NCBI GenBank assembly: GCA_002406015.1 | Contig: DHMX01000022.1 | Coordinates: 1-64,000 of the forward strand | DNA from: Lachnospiraceae bacterium UBA4631 | GTDB lineage: Bacteria; Bacillota; Clostridia; Lachnospirales; Lachnospiraceae | Direction of reading: 5' to 3' | DNA: 64,000 nucleotides | Shown here: positions 26,251 through 35,123 of the stretch, one piece after another | How the letters are laid out: the number at the start of each line of letters is the position of its first letter | How positions within the stretch are numbered: the first letter of the stretch is position 1 | Translations under genes and position numbers: made by a program | Notes under the pieces: model-generated | The model's database searches: none | Told to the model about the DNA's origin: nothing | The model's input: the letters and a program-made list of their open reading frames with translations, nothing else

Positions 26251-26730
26251 ATGGCAAAACGAGTAATTGGAATTATTCTGACGGTGTTGGGCAGTATATT
26301 TTTGCTGATGGCATTATTGTTTGGCATTACATTCGGAACATTAGGTGCCGGTATGAAATATGCAGGCGGAACGGATGATGAGTTTCTTCAAGAAGATACA
26401 ACCATGCTTTGTGATGGTGAAATTACAAATGTAAGTGACGGTACCACCATTGCCTATGAGGTGGATGGTTATGAGTACACATGGAATGTTTCTGTTACAA
26501 ACAGTGCATATCCGGTCGGAACCCATGTGACAGTGTATTATGATGAAACGGACCCAACAACCTGTAGTGTACCGGAATTGGTACAAGGGACTTATAACCT
26601 GTTAGGAAATATCTTTGGCGGAATCGGAATCGGACTGGTAATTGCATTCGGAATCGTAGGTGTAGCCGGTCTGGTTGTAGGTATTATCTTAATTAGTAAG
26701 TCGGGAAAAGCAGCGAAACAGTCAGAATAA
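26251..26730 (+). CDS. DUF3592-like membrane protein
   Basis: A 159-aa protein with transmembrane helices at about 5-30 and 122-150 and a short extracytoplasmic beta-rich domain between them containing VTVYYDETDPTTC, which is the DUF3592 pattern. Function is unknown for the family. It lies 35 nt after pgk and 43 nt before tpiA and is probably co-transcribed with both. Confidence 0.75.
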   Translation: MAKRVIGIILTVLGSIFLLMALLFGITFGTLGAGMKYAGGTDDEFLQEDTTMLCDGEITNVSDGTTIAYEVDGYEYTWNVSVTNSAYPVGTHVTVYYDETDPTTCSVPELVQGTYNLLGNIFGGIGIGLVIAFGIVGVAGLVVGIILISKSGKAAKQSE

Positions 26731-26773
26731 GGCAGAGATAGTCGGTAAAACGAAACTAAAAGGAGAAAGAAAA

Positions 26774-27520
26774 ATGGCAAGAAAGAAGATTATTGCTGGT
26801 AACTGGAAAATGAACAAAACTCCAAGTGAGGCAGTTGCGTTAGTAAACGAATTAAAAGACTTAGTAAAAAATGATAATGTAGATGTTGTATATTGCGTAC
26901 CTGCAATTGACATTGTTCCGGTTGTAGAAGCAACAAAGGGAACCAATGTAGCAGTTGGTGCTGAAAATATGTACTTTGAAGAAAGCGGTGCATATACAGG
27001 TGAAATCTCAGCAGCAATGCTGGTAGATGCTGGTGTTAAATATGTAATCATCGGACATTCTGAACGTCGTGATTACTTCAAGGAAGATGATGTTTTATTA
27101 AATAAGAAGGTAAAGAAAGCATTCGAAGCAGGTATTACACCAATCCTTTGCTGTGGTGAGTCTTTAGAGCAGAGAGAGTTAGGCGTTACTATGGATTGGA
27201 TTCGTCTTCAGATTAAGTCTGACTTGGCAGGTATTACCGCAGAGCAGGTAAAGAGCATGGTAATTGCATATGAGCCAATCTGGGCAATCGGTACCGGTAA
27301 GACTGCTACCTCTGACCAGGCACAGGAAGTATGTAAGGGAATCCGGGATTTGATTGCTGAAATGTATGATGCACCTACAGCAGAGGCTGTTCGTATTCAG
27401 TATGGCGGTTCCATGAATGCAGGAAATGCAGCAGAGTTGCTTGCAAAGCCGGACATTGACGGAGGTTTAATTGGCGGTGCTTCCTTAAAGGCTGATTTCG
27501 GTAAGGTTGTAAACGCATAA
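26774..27520 (+). CDS. tpiA: Triosephosphate isomerase
   Basis: Interconverts dihydroxyacetone phosphate and glyceraldehyde 3-phosphate. The 248-aa protein has GNWKMNKT, electrophile H95 in IIGHSERR, catalytic E167 in AYEPIWAIGTGK and the phosphate-binding loops IQYGGSMN and GLIGGASL. RBS AAAAGGAGAAAG. Confidence 0.98.
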   Translation: MARKKIIAGNWKMNKTPSEAVALVNELKDLVKNDNVDVVYCVPAIDIVPVVEATKGTNVAVGAENMYFEESGAYTGEISAAMLVDAGVKYVIIGHSERRDYFKEDDVLLNKKVKKAFEAGITPILCCGESLEQRELGVTMDWIRLQIKSDLAGITAEQVKSMVIAYEPIWAIGTGKTATSDQAQEVCKGIRDLIAEMYDAPTAEAVRIQYGGSMNAGNAAELLAKPDIDGGLIGGASLKADFGKVVNA

Positions 27521-27562
27521 ATAAACGCGATTGATAACATTGATTAGTCGGAAACGATAAAG

Positions 27563-27622
27563 AAACATCACCAAACATGGCAGAAACGATAGTAGCTTGT
27601 TACACATTGTTTGGTGATGTTT
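27563..27622 (+). terminator. Hairpin after tpiA
   Basis: A perfect 15-bp stem (27563-27577 with 27608-27622) around a 30-nt loop, followed by TGTAATTT. It probably ends the pgk-tpiA transcript, although the T-run is short. Confidence 0.65.
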
Positions 27623-27672
27623 TGTAATTTATAATAGGATTTACCATAATGGGGAAAGATGGAGGTACAGAA

Positions 27673-28026
27673 ATGAAAGATTATAAGAAATTAAAAGCAA
27701 ATAAGAAATACACAACCGCAGAATTATATGAAGAAATTAAGGATTGCAGCTTTACCGCCGGTAAGCCGGAATACAAGGAAATTGGTATTTTGAAGTATAT
27801 TAAGCTCCCGGCAGTCGGAAGATATTGTATGCAAATTGTTGCCGGTGGTGATAAAATCCAGATTTCCATAACACAGGATATGGGCCAGACAGAAACCTAT
27901 ATTGCAAATTCCATGGTTAGCAGTAAGCTTGGAGTCTTTGCAAAAGCATTGGATAAGGATAAGAAGCCGTCACAGGAATTACTGGAAAAGACAGCAGAAG
28001 AGTTACAGAAAATTCTGGGAATTTAA
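27673..28026 (+). CDS. Unrecognised small soluble protein
   Basis: A 117-aa protein without signal peptide or membrane segment; Lys-rich N-terminus (KDYKKLKANKKYTTAEL), a central GILKYIKLP strand and a C-terminal amphipathic helix ending QKILGI. The start at 27673 is set by GGAGG 7 nt upstream; eight more codons are open upstream. It stands alone between the tpiA hairpin and the gpmI promoter. I do not recognise the family. Confidence 0.65.
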   Translation: MKDYKKLKANKKYTTAELYEEIKDCSFTAGKPEYKEIGILKYIKLPAVGRYCMQIVAGGDKIQISITQDMGQTETYIANSMVSSKLGVFAKALDKDKKPSQELLEKTAEELQKILGI

Positions 28027-28093
28027 GGAAATATAGGAAGCTATAACAAGACCGGAACATTTTTGAAATGAGAAAATGTGGCGTATAAAATTC

Positions 28094-28122
28094 TTGAATG
28101 CAAGAAATGATTATGTTAAGAT
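28094..28122 (+). promoter_or_regulatory. Sigma-A promoter of gpmI
   Basis: TTGAAT (28094-28099), 17-nt spacer, TAAGAT (28117-28122). The -35 box lies in a small inverted repeat TTCTTG-AATG-CAAGAA (28091-28106). Confidence 0.7.
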
Positions 28123-28172
28123 AATTACGGAAAATAAGTCGTATTACTATAATATTCAAAGGAGATAGCGTA

Positions 28173-29720
28173 ATGAGTAAGAAACCAGTTGTATTAATGG
28201 TACTGGATGGTTATGGCTTGAGCGACAATCCGGAAGGAAATGCAGTTGCAATGGCAAATACACCGGTCATGGATAAATTAATGAAGGAATGTCCGTTTGT
28301 AAAGGGAAATGCTTCCGGACTTGCAGTTGGTCTTCCGGACGGACAGATGGGTAATTCAGAAGTCGGACATATGAATATTGGTGCCGGACGTATTATATAT
28401 CAGGAATTGACAAAGATTACCAAGGCAATTCAGGATGGTGATTTCTTTGAAAATGAGGAATTGTTACGGGCAATTGATAATGTAAAGCAGCATAATTCCG
28501 ACCTTCATTTATGGGGATTGTTATCAGATGGTGGTGTGCATAGTCACAATACACATTTATACGGTCTGCTGGAGTTATGTAAGAAGCAGGGAATTGAAAA
28601 TGTATATGTACATGCATTTTTAGACGGACGTGATACTCCGCCGGCATCCGGTAAGGATTATGTAGCAGAATTGGATGCTAAGATGAAGAAAATAGGTGTT
28701 GGTAAGATTGCTTCTTTATCCGGACGTTATTATGCAATGGATAGAGATAACCGTTGGGACCGTGTAGAAAAAGCATATGCTTCTTTAGTATATGGAGAAG
28801 GTGAAAAGGCAACCGATGCGGTACAGGCAATGGCAGATTCTTATGCAAAGGATGTTACGGATGAATTTGTACTTCCTACCATTATCACAGACGAAGCAGG
28901 AAAGCCATTATCACTTGTAAAGCCAAATGATTCCGTTATCTTCTTTAACTTCCGCCCGGATCGTGCAAGAGAGATTACGCGTGCATTCTGTGACAAAGAA
29001 TTTAAGGGCTTTGAACGCAAAGACGGATTCCTTCCGCTCACCTATGTATGCTTTACCGATTATGATGAAACCATTGAGAATAAATATGTAGCATTTAAGA
29101 AGGAAGGTATTCGCAATACATTTGGTGAATATCTGGCTGCAAACGGAAAGACACAGCTTCGTCTGGCAGAAACAGAGAAGTATGCACATGTAACCTTCTT
29201 CTTTAACGGAGGAGTTGAGGAGCCAAACAAGGATGAGGACCGTATTCTGGTAAAATCCCCGGCAGTTGCAACCTATGATTTACAACCGGAAATGAGTGCA
29301 CCGGAGGTATGTAAGGATTTGGTAGAAGCAATTACATCCGATAAATATGATGTGATTATCATTAATTTTGCAAATCCGGATATGGTAGGTCATACAGGTG
29401 TCATTCCTGCCGCTGTTAAGGGCGTAGAGACCGTTGATGAATGTGTTGGAAAGGCCGTAGAAGCAATTAAGCAGGTGGATGGTGTTCTGTTTATCTGTGC
29501 AGACCATGGAAATGCTGAAAAAATGATTGATTACGAGACAGGAAAGCCGCATACCGCACATACAACGAATCCGGTTCCGTTTATTCTCTTTAATTATGAT
29601 TCTGCGTATACATTGCGTGAGGGCGGATGTCTGGCAGACATTGCACCGACCTTGTTGCAGGTTATGGGACTTCCACAGCCAAAGGAAATGACAGGAACTT
29701 CTTTATTAATTAAAAAATAA
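28173..29720 (+). CDS. gpmI: 2,3-bisphosphoglycerate-independent phosphoglycerate mutase
   Basis: Interconverts 3- and 2-phosphoglycerate using Mn2+ and a phosphoserine. The 515-aa length is normal. Metal ligand D12 (MVLDGYG) and nucleophile S62 (MGNSEVGHMNIG) are present, as are LLSDGGVHSH and the C-terminal CADHGNAEKM and PHTAHTTNPVP. RBS AAAGGAGATAG. eno follows 87 nt later. Confidence 0.98.
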   Translation: MSKKPVVLMVLDGYGLSDNPEGNAVAMANTPVMDKLMKECPFVKGNASGLAVGLPDGQMGNSEVGHMNIGAGRIIYQELTKITKAIQDGDFFENEELLRAIDNVKQHNSDLHLWGLLSDGGVHSHNTHLYGLLELCKKQGIENVYVHAFLDGRDTPPASGKDYVAELDAKMKKIGVGKIASLSGRYYAMDRDNRWDRVEKAYASLVYGEGEKATDAVQAMADSYAKDVTDEFVLPTIITDEAGKPLSLVKPNDSVIFFNFRPDRAREITRAFCDKEFKGFERKDGFLPLTYVCFTDYDETIENKYVAFKKEGIRNTFGEYLAANGKTQLRLAETEKYAHVTFFFNGGVEEPNKDEDRILVKSPAVATYDLQPEMSAPEVCKDLVEAITSDKYDVIIINFANPDMVGHTGVIPAAVKGVETVDECVGKAVEAIKQVDGVLFICADHGNAEKMIDYETGKPHTAHTTNPVPFILFNYDSAYTLREGGCLADIAPTLLQVMGLPQPKEMTGTSLLIKK

Positions 29721-29757
29721 ATACTAAGAATTGGAATTTTGGTATGATTTTAGGTTC

Positions 29758-29807
29758 TCCTGCACATACTTACAGTAAATGTGAAGTAATGTGCAGGAGG
29801 ATTTTTT
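29758..29807 (+). promoter_or_regulatory. Hairpin covering the eno ribosome-binding site
   Basis: Arms TCCTGCACAT (29758-29767) and ATGTGCAGGA (29789-29798) pair perfectly and the stem extends inward through ACTT/AAGT. The 3' arm contains most of the AGGAGG (29795-29800) used by eno, and TTTTTT (29802-29807) follows directly up to the ATG. It can be read as the gpmI terminator, as a switch that hides the eno RBS, or both. Confidence 0.65.
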
Positions 29808-31094
29808 ATGAGAGCAATAAAGATAATAAATGTTCATGCGAGGGAGATATTGGATTCCAGAGGCAATCCGACCATCGAAGTAGAGGTTGAGCTTGAAGCC
29901 GGTGTAAGTGGAATCGCACAGGTTCCGTCCGGAGCTTCTACCGGTGAACATGAAGCACTGGAGCTGCGGGATGGAGAAAAGCGGTATCAGGGTCTTGGCG
30001 TAGAGAATGCAGTTACAAATGTAAATACGAGAATTGCAGACAAGCTGATTGGTAAAAATGCATTTGAACAGGCAGAAATTGACCGAATCATGCTGGAGGC
30101 AGACGGAACCGATAATAAGTCAAGATATGGTGCCAATGCAATCCTTGGTGTATCCCTTGCGGTAGCCAAGGCGGCAGCCACAGCCTTGAAGATGCCGTTA
30201 TATCGTTATATCGGTGGTGTAAATGCAAGAACGATTCCGGTTCCGATGATGAATATACTAAATGGCGGTAAACATGCCGATAATACGGTGGATTTGCAGG
30301 AATTTATGATAGCACCGGTAGGAGCAGAATCGATTAAACAGGGAATGCAGATGGCATGTGAAATCTATCATACCCTGAAACAGACCTTAAAGGATAAGGG
30401 CTTATCTACAGCGGTAGGTGATGAAGGTGGATTTGCTCCGAATCTGCCATCTTCACAGGCGGTACTGGATATTATTATGGAAGCAATTCAGGCTGCCGGC
30501 TACAAACCGGGAGAAGATGTAAAAATTGCAATTGATGCGGCAGCATCGGAGTTATATATTGAAACACAGGATTTGTATTATTTTCCGGGAGAAAGTCAGA
30601 TGTCCGGAAAAGAGGTATATCGAAATGCAGAAGAAATGGTACAGTATTATGAAGAACTGGTAGAGCGGTATCCGATTTATTCGCTGGAGGATGGCTTAAA
30701 TGAGGATGACCTTCGGGGCTGGAAGCTGCTGACCTACCGGCTGGGAGATAAAATTCAGTTGGTAGGGGATGATTTGTTTGTAACCAATACAAAGCGGCTT
30801 GCCATGGGAATTGAAAATGAAATTGCCAATTCCATCCTGATTAAATATAACCAGATAGGAACTTTGACAGAAACACTGAATGCGATTCATATGGCAACCA
30901 GAGCCGGTTACAGTACAGTAATTTCCCATCGTTCCGGTGAAACAGAGGACAGCTTCATAGCAGACCTTGCAGTTGCGGTAAATGCCGGACAGATTAAGAC
31001 AGGAGCCCCATGTCGTTCAGACCGTACCGCAAAGTATAATCAGTTGCTCCGGATAGAAGAAGAGCTGGGTAAGGTATCCATTTATCGAATGTAA
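29808..31094 (+). CDS. eno: Enolase
   Basis: Dehydrates 2-phosphoglycerate to phosphoenolpyruvate. The 428-aa protein has AREILDSRGNPTIEVEV, SGASTGEHEALELRD, catalytic VGDEGGFAPNL, LVGDDLFVTN, LIKYNQIGTLTET and SHRSGETEDSFI. The start codon follows AGGAGG at 7 nt, in the hairpin described above. Confidence 0.98.
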   Translation: MRAIKIINVHAREILDSRGNPTIEVEVELEAGVSGIAQVPSGASTGEHEALELRDGEKRYQGLGVENAVTNVNTRIADKLIGKNAFEQAEIDRIMLEADGTDNKSRYGANAILGVSLAVAKAAATALKMPLYRYIGGVNARTIPVPMMNILNGGKHADNTVDLQEFMIAPVGAESIKQGMQMACEIYHTLKQTLKDKGLSTAVGDEGGFAPNLPSSQAVLDIIMEAIQAAGYKPGEDVKIAIDAAASELYIETQDLYYFPGESQMSGKEVYRNAEEMVQYYEELVERYPIYSLEDGLNEDDLRGWKLLTYRLGDKIQLVGDDLFVTNTKRLAMGIENEIANSILIKYNQIGTLTETLNAIHMATRAGYSTVISHRSGETEDSFIADLAVAVNAGQIKTGAPCRSDRTAKYNQLLRIEEELGKVSIYRM

Positions 31095-31154
31095 GGATAT
31101 GAAGCCGGAACGGCTTAAATACAAGAATCCGGTTGATAAAATGATAAAAAGTGC

Positions 31155-31183
31155 TTGAAAACCATAGATACCTATGCTAAAAT
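31155..31183 (+). promoter_or_regulatory. Sigma-A promoter of secG
   Basis: TTGAAA (31155-31160), 17-nt spacer, TAAAAT (31178-31183), 38 nt before the secG start codon. Confidence 0.75.
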
Positions 31184-31221
31184 TAGCCCTAGTTGAGTTT
31201 TTTTGGAACGGAGGTGTTATT

Positions 31222-31458
31222 ATGAAACTTGCACTTACAATTATATTTTTGTTAATTTCTGTTGTCATGGCAGTTATTATTTTATCACAGGAAGGAAAAA
31301 CAAATGGTTTGTCCGGCTCAATTGGCGGAGGCACATCTGAGACTTACTGGAGTAAGAATAAGGGTCGTTCAAAGGAATCGGTATTAGTAACCGTTACAAC
31401 GGTACTTGCAATCCTATTTTTTGTACTGGCTTTGGTATTGAGTTTGGGAATTTTTTAA
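31222..31458 (+). CDS. secG: Preprotein translocase subunit SecG
   Basis: Small subunit of the SecYEG channel. The 78-aa product has two membrane helices (about 2-21 and 54-77) joined by a Gly/Ser-rich loop with SGSIGGGTSETYWSKNKGRS, typical of SecG. The ATG at 31222 has CGGAGG upstream; the frame is open to 31174 but overlaps the promoter. secG next to rnr, smpB and ssrA is a common Firmicute order. Confidence 0.93.
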   Translation: MKLALTIIFLLISVVMAVIILSQEGKTNGLSGSIGGGTSETYWSKNKGRSKESVLVTVTTVLAILFFVLALVLSLGIF

Positions 31459-31462
31459 GTGA

Positions 31463-31494
31463 TAAAAGCTGTCGTGTTAGCGGCAGCTTTTTTT
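31463..31494 (+). terminator. Rho-independent terminator of secG
   Basis: Stem AAAGCTGTCG/CGGCAGCTTT with a short GTTAG loop and seven T. rnr starts 25 nt further on. Confidence 0.85.
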
Positions 31495-31519
31495 AATCTG
31501 TAAACGATATGGAGGAGTT

Positions 31520-33673
31520 ATGGGCGAATACGAGGAACAAAAAAGGAAGGTAAAAGAGCTTATATACAGTTCGGCTTACAAACCTATGAAATATAAGGAA
31601 TTGGCATATTTGTTTCAATTACGGGAAGAAGATAAACCGATATTATCGCAGATATTGAATGAATTGACAGAGGATGGTCTGATTGCCAAAACACCGCGGG
31701 GAAAGTATGAAAAAATGTCAGAGGATACCGTTTGCGGAATCTTTACCGGTAATGCAAGGGGATATGGCTTTGTAACGGTAGAAGGAGAAACCGAAGACTA
31801 TTTTATTCCGGAAAAGCAATGCAACGGTGCGTTGCATCAGGATACCGTACTGATGAAGGTTACAAATGAATCGACAGCGGGAGGTCACCGCAAAGAGGGA
31901 ACGATAATTAAAATATTAAAACGCGGACTGAAGGAATTGGTAGGTACTTACAATCCGGGAAAGGGCTATGGTTTTGTAATACCGGATAATCAGAAATTCT
32001 GTCAGGATATATATGTACCGAAGGCACTTTCCATGGGGGCTGTCCGGGGACATAAGGTTATGGTTCAGATTATGAATTACGGTGGAAAGGGACAGAAGCC
32101 GGAGGGCAGAATTACGGAAATATTAGGGCATATCAATGACCCCGGAACCGATATTATGTCCGTTGTTCGTGCATATGACCTGCCGGTTGAATTTCAGGAT
32201 ATAGAGCTGCGGCAGGCAGAGAGAGTACCGGAAACAGTTGAGGCAAAAGACTATGCAGGCAGAAAAGATTTAAGAGCATGGCAGACGGTAACCATAGACG
32301 GAGAAGATGCGAAGGATTTGGATGATGCAATTACACTGACAAAGACGGAAGAGGGATATGAGCTGGGTGTGCATATAGCAGATGTATCCCATTATGTAAC
32401 GGAATATTCTCCGCTGGATAAGGAAGCCTTAAGACGCGGCACCAGTGTATATCTGGTTGACCGGGTAATTCCTATGCTGCCGCATAAGCTGTCCAATGGA
32501 ATCTGTTCCCTGAATCAGGGAGTGGACAGGCTTGCGTTAAGCTGTATTATGCAGATTGACAGAAAAGGCAGGGTAGTCAGCCATGAAATTGCAGAGAGCG
32601 TCATTCAGGTGAATCAGAGAATGTCTTATACAGATGTGAATCGGATATTGGAGGAGCAGGATGCAGATACCATGGAGCAATATAAAGAATTATTGCCTAT
32701 GTTCCGGAACATGAAGGAATTAGCGGATATTTTGCGGGAAAAAAGAAAAAAACGAGGTTCGATTGACTTTGATTTCCCGGAGACCAATATTATTTTGAAT
32801 GAAAAGGGGATTCCGCTTGAGATAAAACCGTATGAGCGTCGGACGGCAAATAAGATAATCGAGGATTTTATGCTGATTGCCAATGAGACAGTGGCAGAAG
32901 ACTATTTCTGGCAGGAAATTCCATTTGTATATCGGACACATGAAGCTCCGGATGCAGAAAAGATTAAGAGCCTGAGTGTTTTGATTTCAAATTTCGGTTA
33001 TTATTTTAAAGCGGCAACCGAGGTGATTCATCCAAAGGAGTTTCAGAAGCTGTTGGAGCAGATTGCAGATTCACCGGAGGAGGCAATGATTAGCCGTTTA
33101 ACCCTTCGTTCCATGAAGCAGGCAAAATATGGAACTGTTTGCAGCGGACATTTTGGGTTATCGACACAATATTATTGTCATTTCACATCACCAATCCGAA
33201 GGTATCCGGATTTGCAAATCCATCGGATTATCAAGGAAAATCTACATGGTGGATTGACGGAAAAAAGGCGGACACATTACGAGAAGCTGTTGCCGAAGGT
33301 AGCGGAGGAGTGTTCAAAGCTGGAACGCCGGGCAGATGAAGCCGAGCGGGAGGTTGAAAAGCTTAAAAAGGTACAATATATGTCCAAACGAATCGGTGAA
33401 TGCTACGAGGGCGTGATTTCTGGTATGAATGCATGGGGAATGTATGTGGAATTGCCAAATACAGTAGAAGGTCTGGTGCATGTGACGAATATGATAGATG
33501 ACTACTACTATTATGACGAAGAAAAGTATGCTATGATAGGAAAAGACTTTGGCAGAGAGTATACATTGGGACAGAAGGTGTGTATAATGGTAAAGGATAC
33601 AGACCGGCTCATGAAAACAATTGATTTTATGTTAGTGGATGCCTCTGTCATGGAAGAGGAGCAGCAGGGATAA
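31520..33673 (+). CDS. rnr: Ribonuclease R
   Basis: Processive 3'-5' exoribonuclease that degrades structured RNA and works with tmRNA on defective mRNAs. The 717-aa protein has an N-terminal winged helix (about 1-70), two cold-shock-type OB domains (GNARGYGFVTVEG, GKGYGFVIPDN), the RNB catalytic domain with the Asp cluster DGEDAKDLDDAITL near 260-272, and a C-terminal S1 domain. RBS ATGGAGGAGTT. smpB follows by 12 nt. Confidence 0.97.
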   Translation: MGEYEEQKRKVKELIYSSAYKPMKYKELAYLFQLREEDKPILSQILNELTEDGLIAKTPRGKYEKMSEDTVCGIFTGNARGYGFVTVEGETEDYFIPEKQCNGALHQDTVLMKVTNESTAGGHRKEGTIIKILKRGLKELVGTYNPGKGYGFVIPDNQKFCQDIYVPKALSMGAVRGHKVMVQIMNYGGKGQKPEGRITEILGHINDPGTDIMSVVRAYDLPVEFQDIELRQAERVPETVEAKDYAGRKDLRAWQTVTIDGEDAKDLDDAITLTKTEEGYELGVHIADVSHYVTEYSPLDKEALRRGTSVYLVDRVIPMLPHKLSNGICSLNQGVDRLALSCIMQIDRKGRVVSHEIAESVIQVNQRMSYTDVNRILEEQDADTMEQYKELLPMFRNMKELADILREKRKKRGSIDFDFPETNIILNEKGIPLEIKPYERRTANKIIEDFMLIANETVAEDYFWQEIPFVYRTHEAPDAEKIKSLSVLISNFGYYFKAATEVIHPKEFQKLLEQIADSPEEAMISRLTLRSMKQAKYGTVCSGHFGLSTQYYCHFTSPIRRYPDLQIHRIIKENLHGGLTEKRRTHYEKLLPKVAEECSKLERRADEAEREVEKLKKVQYMSKRIGECYEGVISGMNAWGMYVELPNTVEGLVHVTNMIDDYYYYDEEKYAMIGKDFGREYTLGQKVCIMVKDTDRLMKTIDFMLVDASVMEEEQQG

Positions 33674-33685
33674 CAGGAGGGCAAT

Positions 33686-34156
33686 ATGGCAAAGGAAAAG
33701 GGCAGTCGCTTAATTGCAAATAATAAAAAGGCATATTACGATTATTTTATAGAAGATACCTACGAGGCAGGAATTTCATTAGCGGGAACAGAGGTAAAAT
33801 CTCTGCGTATGGGGCATTGCAGTATCAAGGAAGCCTTTGTGGGTATTGACGGCGGAGAGGTATATATTTATCATATGCATATAACTCCATATGAAAAGGG
33901 AAATATTTTTAACAAGGACCCGCTGCGAACCAGAAAATTATTGCTTCATAAATCCGAAATCAATAAGCTGATGGGGCAGTCGAAGGAGAAGGGCTATACC
34001 ATTGTTCCGCTGAAGGTATATTTTAAGGACAGTCTGGTAAAGGTGGAGATTGGTCTGGCACGCGGAAAGAAATTATATGATAAACGTCAGGATATTGCGA
34101 AGAAGGACCAAAAGCGAGAAGCAGAAAAGGAATTTAAGATTCGGAATCTGCAATAA
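33686..34156 (+). CDS. smpB: SsrA-binding protein SmpB
   Basis: Binds tmRNA and delivers it to stalled ribosomes. The 156-aa protein has NKKAYYDYFIEDTYEAGI, GTEVKSLR, KLLLHKSEI, VPLKVYFKD and the basic C-terminal KKLYDKRQDIAKKDQKR tail that enters the ribosome. RBS ACAGGAGGGCAAT. Its RNA partner ssrA lies 413 bp downstream. Confidence 0.98.
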   Translation: MAKEKGSRLIANNKKAYYDYFIEDTYEAGISLAGTEVKSLRMGHCSIKEAFVGIDGGEVYIYHMHITPYEKGNIFNKDPLRTRKLLLHKSEINKLMGQSKEKGYTIVPLKVYFKDSLVKVEIGLARGKKLYDKRQDIAKKDQKREAEKEFKIRNLQ

Positions 34157-34212
34157 TACAGCAGAAAACAGAAACATATTATACAGTAAATATACAGAAA
34201 GCAGGGATTATC

Positions 34213-34500
34213 ATGAGTCAATCAGGAAATAAGGGCAAGAAAAAGAAGCAGAATCAGCAGAAGAAAAAGAGCTTGCACAATTTACTCTGGGTTTTGGCAG
34301 GCTGTATCATTCTGGGTGGCGGACTTGGATTTTTAGCAGGAAAATATTGGCTGTATCCGTCTTATCATGCAGAAGAAATGTATGCAAAGGATACAGCAGG
34401 ACAGAGTCAGTCTGATATTCAGAGTCAGGAGCTTGAAAATCTGAATCGTCAGATACAAAATGAAGATTCCGCACCGGCAGAAGGAACCATGGAAGAATAG
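34213..34500 (+). CDS. Small single-pass membrane protein, function unknown
   Basis: A 95-aa protein with a Lys/Gln-rich cytoplasmic N-terminus (KGKKKKQNQQKKK), one membrane helix with a GGG motif (about 23-47) and a polar acidic C-terminal tail rich in Gln and Ser. RBS is GCAGGGATTATC. It sits between smpB and ssrA. I do not recognise the family. Confidence 0.6.
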   Translation: MSQSGNKGKKKKQNQQKKKSLHNLLWVLAGCIILGGGLGFLAGKYWLYPSYHAEEMYAKDTAGQSQSDIQSQELENLNRQIQNEDSAPAEGTMEE

Positions 34501-34503
34501 GTA

Positions 34504-34532
34504 TTGACAATTGAAAATAAGATAGATAGTAT
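34504..34532 (+). promoter_or_regulatory. Sigma-A promoter of ssrA
   Basis: TTGACA (34504-34509), 17-nt spacer, TAGTAT (34527-34532). It begins right after the stop codon of the small membrane protein and about 38 nt before the mature tmRNA 5' end. Confidence 0.85.
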
Positions 34533-34569
34533 AGAGGTAAGGATTCGTCTGAATACCATACAATCATTC

Positions 34570-34914
34570 GGGGTTGTACTGGTTTCGACGGGGGTTTTGA
34601 ATTTACAGAAGCCATTCGTGGTCCAAGCCCACGTAAAAACTTGGAAATCTAAATATAAACGCAGACGAAAAATTTGCATTAGCTGCCTAAGAGCAGCAGT
34701 CGGCCTTGAGTCTCCCATAGCTTGAGATTACCGGCTTCATCCATGTGGGGCACTCAATTGCTTAAGCTTTGCGGCAGTTGAAGATTTATGAAGCTACTGA
34801 GGCTGGTCGCCCGTTCGTAGGCAATCAGACGAGGGAATGAATGTATGCGGACTGTAATGGAAGAAACTGTATCGGAAGGACCTTCGGACGCGGGTTCGAT
34901 TCCCGCCAGCTCCA
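34570..34914 (+). ncRNA. ssrA: Transfer-messenger RNA (tmRNA)
   Basis: Rescues ribosomes on broken mRNAs and tags the nascent chain for proteolysis. The 5' end GGGGTTG pairs with CAGCTCC (34907-34913), followed by discriminator A34914; CCA is not encoded (CTA follows). The 5' domain has the tmRNA hallmark GTACTGGTTTCGACGGGG and the 3' domain the T-arm GGTTCGATTCCCGCC. The tag frame lies at 34661-34690 and reads ADEKFALAA before TAA, a Clostridia-type tag ending in ALAA. The length of 345 nt is normal. Confidence 0.97.
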
Positions 34915-34998
34915 CTAAAACAAAACAAGTGAAATTCCTTATAGGACAGTATCGTATACAGGAATGTGCTTTGTTTGGTGTATCAAGGAAAATAAAGG

Positions 34999-35045
34999 TA
35001 ACGGCATTGTATATGGATAAAGAGATATGCAGTGCCGTTATTTTT
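34999..35045 (+). terminator. Rho-independent terminator downstream of ssrA
   Basis: TAACGGCA...TGCCGTTA stem, extended by partial inner pairing, followed by TTTTT (35041-35045). It lies 84 nt after the mature tmRNA end and would end its precursor. Confidence 0.75.
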
Positions 35046-35046
35046 A

Positions 35047-35055
35047 TGGTATAAT
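35047..35055 (+). promoter_or_regulatory. Extended -10 promoter element
   Basis: TGGTATAAT is an extended -10 box directly after the terminator T-run. No good -35 box is present because the terminator stem occupies that position. It would drive the DUF3784-like gene. Confidence 0.45.
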
Positions 35056-35123
35056 ACGGATATGAATTTAACAAATTGGAATTTGTAAGGAACAGAAACT
35101 TTGCAGCTTACGGAGGAAATGGT

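Noticed and set aside
29728..29748. Sigma-54-type promoter before eno
   Set aside because: TTGG and TATGAT are present but the GG-N10-GC spacing is not met, and the site is too close to gpmI to call.
34885..34914. A separate tRNA suggested by the T-arm GGTTCGATTCCCGCC
   Set aside because: It is the 3' tRNA-like domain of the tmRNA; no anticodon arm precedes it and the acceptor pairs with 34570-34576.
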